Position numbers and translations under genes: made by a program
Shown: piece after piece, positions 6,514 through 10,254 of the stretch
Numbering within the stretch: position 1 is the stretch's first letter
Layout: every line of letters starts with the position of its first letter
Notes under the pieces: generated by a model
Told to the model about the DNA's origin: nothing
Seen by the model: the letters and a program-made list of their open reading frames with translations, nothing else
Databases searched by the model: none
Source: an uncultured Prevotella sp.
GTDB taxonomy: Bacteria; Bacteroidota; Bacteroidia; Bacteroidales; Bacteroidaceae
DNA length: 10,254 bases
NCBI GenBank assembly: GCA_905234355.1
Contig: CAJOHP010000080.1
Span: 1,180 to 11,433, forward strand
Direction: 5' to 3'

Positions 6514-9500
6514 CTACTTCACCACTTTCTTTCCGCCACGGATGAAGAGGCCCTTCTGTGCCTGCTTCACGCGCATGCCCTGCAGATTGTAGACGGCGTC
6601 GTCGGCCGTGCCGACAGACTGCCCGACGGTCTCGATACCGGTACCCACGAGCACGGGAACGGCCTCGCCCAGTCCGCCCATCTCGTTGGCTGCACGCACA
6701 GCGTAGTGAGCGTTGGCATCGTCGACGACATACGAAGGCTCGGTAGTGAAGCCTATGACGTTCTCATCCTTGACGATGGCCCAGCAGAAGGCATAGTCGC
6801 TGCCTGCCCAGCTGATGGTCATCGTGGCCTTGTTGAAGCTCACGTCGGTGGGGGCGGGAGCCTGCTCGGTGGCGAGGGTGGGATCCCACTCGCCGAACAT
6901 GTTGTGCAGGTTGCCGGCCTCGAGGGCCTCCTCGGCGGTGAGCACGGGGTTGTTCTCGTGGCCGTCGCCGAAGACCTTCTTACGTCCGCTCAAGTCGACC
7001 TGTGCGCCGCTGGCCGTGGTGGAGTTGAACTCGGCGAAGCGCTTGGGCCATCCGCCGCTCATCTCGTTCCATCCGATGGCCGAGGGCACGACCTTCATCT
7101 TCGTGTCGATGAAGAGGGCCACGGGCGTGCCGCTACCCCAAGGACGGCCGAGCGTGTAGTTGCCGTCCACGCCGGAGCCTTCACCGCTGATGACGCAGTC
7201 CTTGAAGGTGTATCCGTACTTGATGCTCTTGGAGGGCACGGCAGCATAGCCGCCGGCTATCTGGCGCAGCTCTATGCCATTGAAGAAGGCGTCGCCCTTG
7301 CCGCAGAGGTAGTCGGTACGTCCGCGCACCTGGCCACCCTCGAAGTAGTAGAGGCCATTGTCGTTGTTGCTGGTCCAGGTGTCCTGGTAGCCGAAGAGCA
7401 CCGTGTTCTTGTAGATGGTCTGTGAGCCCTTGTCCTGGATAGCCAGATTGCGGCCGCGGGCATCGTTCATGCCGCTCTTCACGGTGAGATCCTGCAGATA
7501 GGTGCCGCGCACGCTACTGCCGAACTGCAGCACGTCGCTGTTGCCGATGCCGTCGAAGACGTTGGTGGTGCCCCACTGTCCGGCAAACTCCTTTGTATTG
7601 TCGATGCTGTTGGTGATGACCACGCCGTCGCGGCTCTCGCCGATGAGCGAGATGTTGGAGGCGTTGATGTAGGTGATGGGGTCGGGCAGGTCGCCATCGT
7701 AGAGCACGGTGCCGTCATTGCTGTTGGTGTGGGTATAGTGCTTCATGGCACCAGCGGGCAGCACATAGGTGCCGTTCTTCAGGAAGATGCGGAAGCGCAC
7801 GTTCTTGTCGGCACGCTGCTCGGCAGCCTTGAGGGCAGCCACCAGTCCGTCGGCATCGCCCACGACAGCGTCGTAGAGGCCCTTGGCCACCGAGGGACGC
7901 ACCATGGTGGTGAAGCCGAGGGTAATGGGCTTAGCCACGTAGTTGCCGGTCAGGTCGGCCACGGTGCCTTGAGGCAGGGTGAATGTGTAGTCGGTGCTGT
8001 ACTCCAGGCCCTTATACTCGAAGGTGACCGTCTTGCCATTGACCGTGGGTGTGAGCTCTACGGAGCCCAGTGTGGCCTTGGCACCTTCGTCCAGCTTGAT
8101 GCGCTCATCGAAGGTGAGCACAATCTTGCCCGTGGCCGACACGCCGGTAGCGCCGTTGACGGGTACAGAAGAGAGAAGCACGGGAGCCACGCCGTCGTCG
8201 ACCAGCTTCGGGGTGCCGGTGATGAAGAACATGGCGAGTGCGTTGCCGTCGTTGGCCGATGGCGTGCCGTCGACAGCGGAGCTCTTGTCGGCTATAAGGC
8301 GTATGTAGAGCTCAGCCTGGTTGTTGGCAGCCTCGGGCAGCTTGCCGCTGAACGATGCGGGGCTCTTGGCGCCGCTCATGGTGATGCTGCCCACCTTGGC
8401 CCACTGCTGGCCGTCGGTAGAGTACTCCACGTCGTAGGTCTGATAGGCGTTGTAGTTGTAGAGCATCTGGAACTGCAGGCAGATGTCGGTAAAGTCGGCC
8501 GCACAGATCTTGGTCTGCCAGTGCCAGTGTCCCACGTCGCCTGGGGCAGAGCCCGTGCGCCAGTTGACGGCTGCTCCCCGGAAGCTCTCGTAGCCACCGG
8601 CAGCCACAGTGCTCTTGTCGAGCCATCCCTGTGTCTCGCCGCTCTCGGTGTTGACCAGGTTGAGGGCGGCAGCCTCGTTGTCTGCCGAGGCAAAGTCGGC
8701 CTTGCGGCCGTTGCCTCCTGCCTGATAGAAGTCCCATCCGGCGATGATGTCGGCCTGGGCATAGACGGCGGTAAGTGTCACGTTGCTGTCCATCGAGACA
8801 AGCTTCGACGATGCTGTCTCGCCGTCGCTCCAGTTGCTGAAGGTGACGAGGCCCTCATACTGCTGGGCGGTGAGCTGCACGGCAGTGCCTGCCTCATACA
8901 TCTTCTTGTCGCCGACCATCTCGGGAGCGGGGTCGATGGAGACCATGTAGTCGCTGGTGCCGTCGACGGTGAGTGCCAGCTCGTAGGTAGGCACCTGCAC
9001 GAAGTTGGCAGTAAGCACGGCGTCGGCCTCCATCGTGTGCTTGAACTTAGGCTCCTGGCTCACGATGTTGCCCTCGGCGTCGGTCCAGCTGACGAAGTCG
9101 TAGCCGAAGCGCTCGGTGGCGGTGACGGTGACCACGCTGCCCTGCTCGTAGCTGTCGCTGACGGGATAGACGCTGATGTCGCCGCCCTCGGCCGGCGAGG
9201 CTGCGGTGGTCAGGGTGTAGGTGGCAATGTCGGCCTTGGTGCCGCTGACCGTGCCCTCGATGCTGACCTGTGCTATACCGCCGGCCTTAGAGTTGCCCAC
9301 GCCGACGGTGCCCATGAGCGAGAGTGTCTCGCCCGAGGTGAGGGCCTGCTGCTGGGCTTCGGTCAGAAGAATCTCTACAAAGCCGTTTTCGGCATAGTTG
9401 GCGCTCTTTCCGTACTTGTCGTCGTCCTGGCTCTTGTTGTTGCGCGGGGCAGTAAAGGTGCCGAGGTTGATGGCATCGCCCTCGCCCACCTTGACCGAGA

Positions 9501-10254
9501 AGGTCACGCCGTTCTCGGCATCAGTGCCGAAGCGCACGATGTAGGCCGTGACCTTCTTGGGTGTGAAGGTGAGTCCGGCTGCGGGCTTCACGTTCCAGGT
9601 CACATAGTCGCTGGCATTGTTGGTGGGTCGCATGTGGGAGAAGGTGACGCCGGGGGAGACGTTGCTCGTTCCGGTGGTATGCTCATTGCCGTTCTGATCC
9701 ATGAGGCGCACGGCGCCAAGATCGACGCCGACGGTGGCAAACACGCCATCGGGTGTTGCGGTGGAGGCGCTGTAGTTGACAGGATCGCTCATGGGCCACA
9801 GGATGCTGGCCTCGGCATTGTCGTAGCTCTCGCCGCCCTGGCTCTGCACGACGGGCAGGACGACCTGGATGTAGCGGTAGTATTGTCCGTCGTCGCCGAT
9901 GACCACATCGACGGTCTCGGCCTGTCCGGCTACGGTGTAACTGACGGTCTTGGCGCTGGTGTAGTCGCTCTGTCCGTCGATGGTGGTGGCCGTCTTACCG
10001 TCGGCACCCATGGCGCTGAAGGCCTCTATCGACACCGTGGCACCCTTGCACGAAGGCAGTGTCCAGCGCGTGCCTTTGTTGAGCTGTGCCCAGTCGGTCC
10101 AGTTGCCGTTGGCAAACTTGCCACCGTTGTTGGTATCGAAGTCGGCCTTCACGTCGATGGTCTTGCCTTCCACCACGGCCTGGGCCACCCAGAAGCCTGT
10201 GCCGTTCTGCGAGGCCACGACGGGAGCGCCCTGGTCGCGACGGAAGTTCCACTT
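6514..10254 (-). CDS. Large secreted multidomain pectinesterase (CE8), N-terminus outside the window
   Basis: Predicted extracellular or surface pectin methylesterase that removes methyl esters from homogalacturonan, releasing methanol and exposing sites for lyases. The frame is open to the right edge (begins KWNFRRDQGAP), so 1,246 residues are visible and the signal peptide is missing. Numbered from the edge, the layout is an unassigned N-terminal module (1-135), a beta-sandwich (about 145-340), and two InlB/Flg_new-type repeats (about 345-420 and 424-500, with FVSWTD and FSNWSDG cores). These are followed by a carbohydrate-binding-like sandwich (502-683) and a Big_5-like Ig domain (688-783, SSVPVNGATGVS, LTFDERI). 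The CE8 beta-helix (about 795-1150) comes next, then an FN3-like piece and the tail VYNLQGMRV…KGLFIRGGKKVVK. CE8 residues visible are YQDTW (catalytic D958), GRTDYLCGKGD (D981) and LGRPWG (R1037, W1039). The usual QAVAL motif reads RNLAI (R935). The tail suggests type IX-like sorting or surface attachment. A terminator follows. Confidence 0.93.
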   Translation of the reverse strand, partial: KWNFRRDQGAPVVASQNGTGFWVAQAVVEGKTIDVKADFDTNNGGKFANGNWTDWAQLNKGTRWTLPSCKGATVSIEAFSAMGADGKTATTIDGQSDYTSAKTVSYTVAGQAETVDVVIGDDGQYYRYIQVVLPVVQSQGGESYDNAEASILWPMSDPVNYSASTATPDGVFATVGVDLGAVRLMDQNGNEHTTGTSNVSPGVTFSHMRPTNNASDYVTWNVKPAAGLTFTPKKVTAYIVRFGTDAENGVTFSVKVGEGDAINLGTFTAPRNNKSQDDDKYGKSANYAENGFVEILLTEAQQQALTSGETLSLMGTVGVGNSKAGGIAQVSIEGTVSGTKADIATYTLTTAASPAEGGDISVYPVSDSYEQGSVVTVTATERFGYDFVSWTDAEGNIVSQEPKFKHTMEADAVLTANFVQVPTYELALTVDGTSDYMVSIDPAPEMVGDKKMYEAGTAVQLTAQQYEGLVTFSNWSDGETASSKLVSMDSNVTLTAVYAQADIIAGWDFYQAGGNGRKADFASADNEAAALNLVNTESGETQGWLDKSTVAAGGYESFRGAAVNWRTGSAPGDVGHWHWQTKICAADFTDICLQFQMLYNYNAYQTYDVEYSTDGQQWAKVGSITMSGAKSPASFSGKLPEAANNQAELYIRLIADKSSAVDGTPSANDGNALAMFFITGTPKLVDDGVAPVLLSSVPVNGATGVSATGKIVLTFDERIKLDEGAKATLGSVELTPTVNGKTVTFEYKGLEYSTDYTFTLPQGTVADLTGNYVAKPITLGFTTMVRPSVAKGLYDAVVGDADGLVAALKAAEQRADKNVRFRIFLKNGTYVLPAGAMKHYTHTNSNDGTVLYDGDLPDPITYINASNISLIGESRDGVVITNSIDNTKEFAGQWGTTNVFDGIGNSDVLQFGSSVRGTYLQDLTVKSGMNDARGRNLAIQDKGSQTIYKNTVLFGYQDTWTSNNDNGLYYFEGGQVRGRTDYLCGKGDAFFNGIELRQIAGGYAAVPSKSIKYGYTFKDCVISGEGSGVDGNYTLGRPWGSGTPVALFIDTKMKVVPSAIGWNEMSGGWPKRFAEFNSTTASGAQVDLSGRKKVFGDGHENNPVLTAEEALEAGNLHNMFGEWDPTLATEQAPAPTDVSFNKATMTISWAGSDYAFCWAIVKDENVIGFTTEPSYVVDDANAHYAVRAANEMGGLGEAVPVLVGTGIETVGQSVGTADDAVYNLQGMRVKQAQKGLFIRGGKKVVK
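6517..6594 (-). other. C-terminal sorting-like tail of the pectinesterase
   Basis: The last 26 residues read VYNLQGMRV, then KQAQ, then KGLFIRGGKKVVK and stop. A 'YNLQG.RV … KG.(Y/F)I..GKK..K' ending is very frequent on secreted proteins of Prevotella and some Bacteroides. It resembles type IX secretion C-terminal domains but is shorter and less canonical. The shape and position are visible; a role in export or surface display is inferred. Confidence 0.6.

Noticed and set aside
1..10254. CRISPR array, tRNA/rRNA genes, transposase or phage genes
   Set aside because: I saw no regularly spaced repeats, tRNA-like cloverleafs, rRNA-like stretches or transposase/integrase motifs on either strand; nearly all sequence is explained by the minus-strand genes.

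Overview
The window reads as part of a Bacteroidota chromosome, most likely a fairly GC-rich Prevotella or close relative (Prevotellaceae, Bacteroidales). Three things support this. The large secreted protein ends in a Prevotella-style tail (VYNLQGMRV, then KGLFIRGGKKVVK). There is a textbook Bacteroidota promoter upstream of fabG (TTTG, 20 bases, TAACTTTG). Ribosome-binding sites of the Shine-Dalgarno kind are not evident. The species assignment is inference. Every gene I accept lies on the minus strand, so the gene order below runs from the right edge to the left.

Right part (6514-10254): the C-terminal 1,246 residues of a very large secreted multidomain pectin methylesterase (CE8). It has beta-sandwich and InlB-like repeat modules, a Big_5-type Ig domain, the CE8 domain and a C-terminal sorting-like tail. 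Its N-terminus and signal peptide lie beyond the window. A strong nested hairpin (6443-6487) followed by a T-rich run on the minus strand looks like its terminator.

Middle part (4085-6335): a promoter at 6374-6405 drives fabG (3-oxoacyl-ACP reductase). This is followed 64 bases later by uxaB (tagaturonate reductase of the galacturonate pathway), probably in one transcript. Next comes a 296-base intergenic region (3789-4084) packed with inverted repeats: a G/C-rich palindromic element at 3866-3981 that resembles a REP or MITE-type repeat, and a separate perfect 12-base inverted repeat at 3988-4062.

Left part (1-3788): a sugar-porter MFS transporter and, 49 bases downstream, a DUF5107/TPR protein. 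The DUF5107 gene is split by a frameshift near 889-892. The family's TPR region continues without a stop in another frame from there to the window edge, so the gene is a pseudogene, a recent mutant or an assembly error.

Functionally, the pectinesterase and uxaB fit pectin use: de-esterify homogalacturonan outside the cell, then reduce galacturonate-derived tagaturonate to altronate inside. The MFS-DUF5107 pair fits uptake and handling of a sugar or glycoside. FabG is a housekeeping fatty-acid enzyme sharing the neighbourhood. I see no SusC/SusD pair, uxaA/uxaC, CRISPR array, tRNA, rRNA or transposase here. I also found no convincing undescribed defence or mobile system. The least explained items are the palindromic intergenic region and the frameshift.
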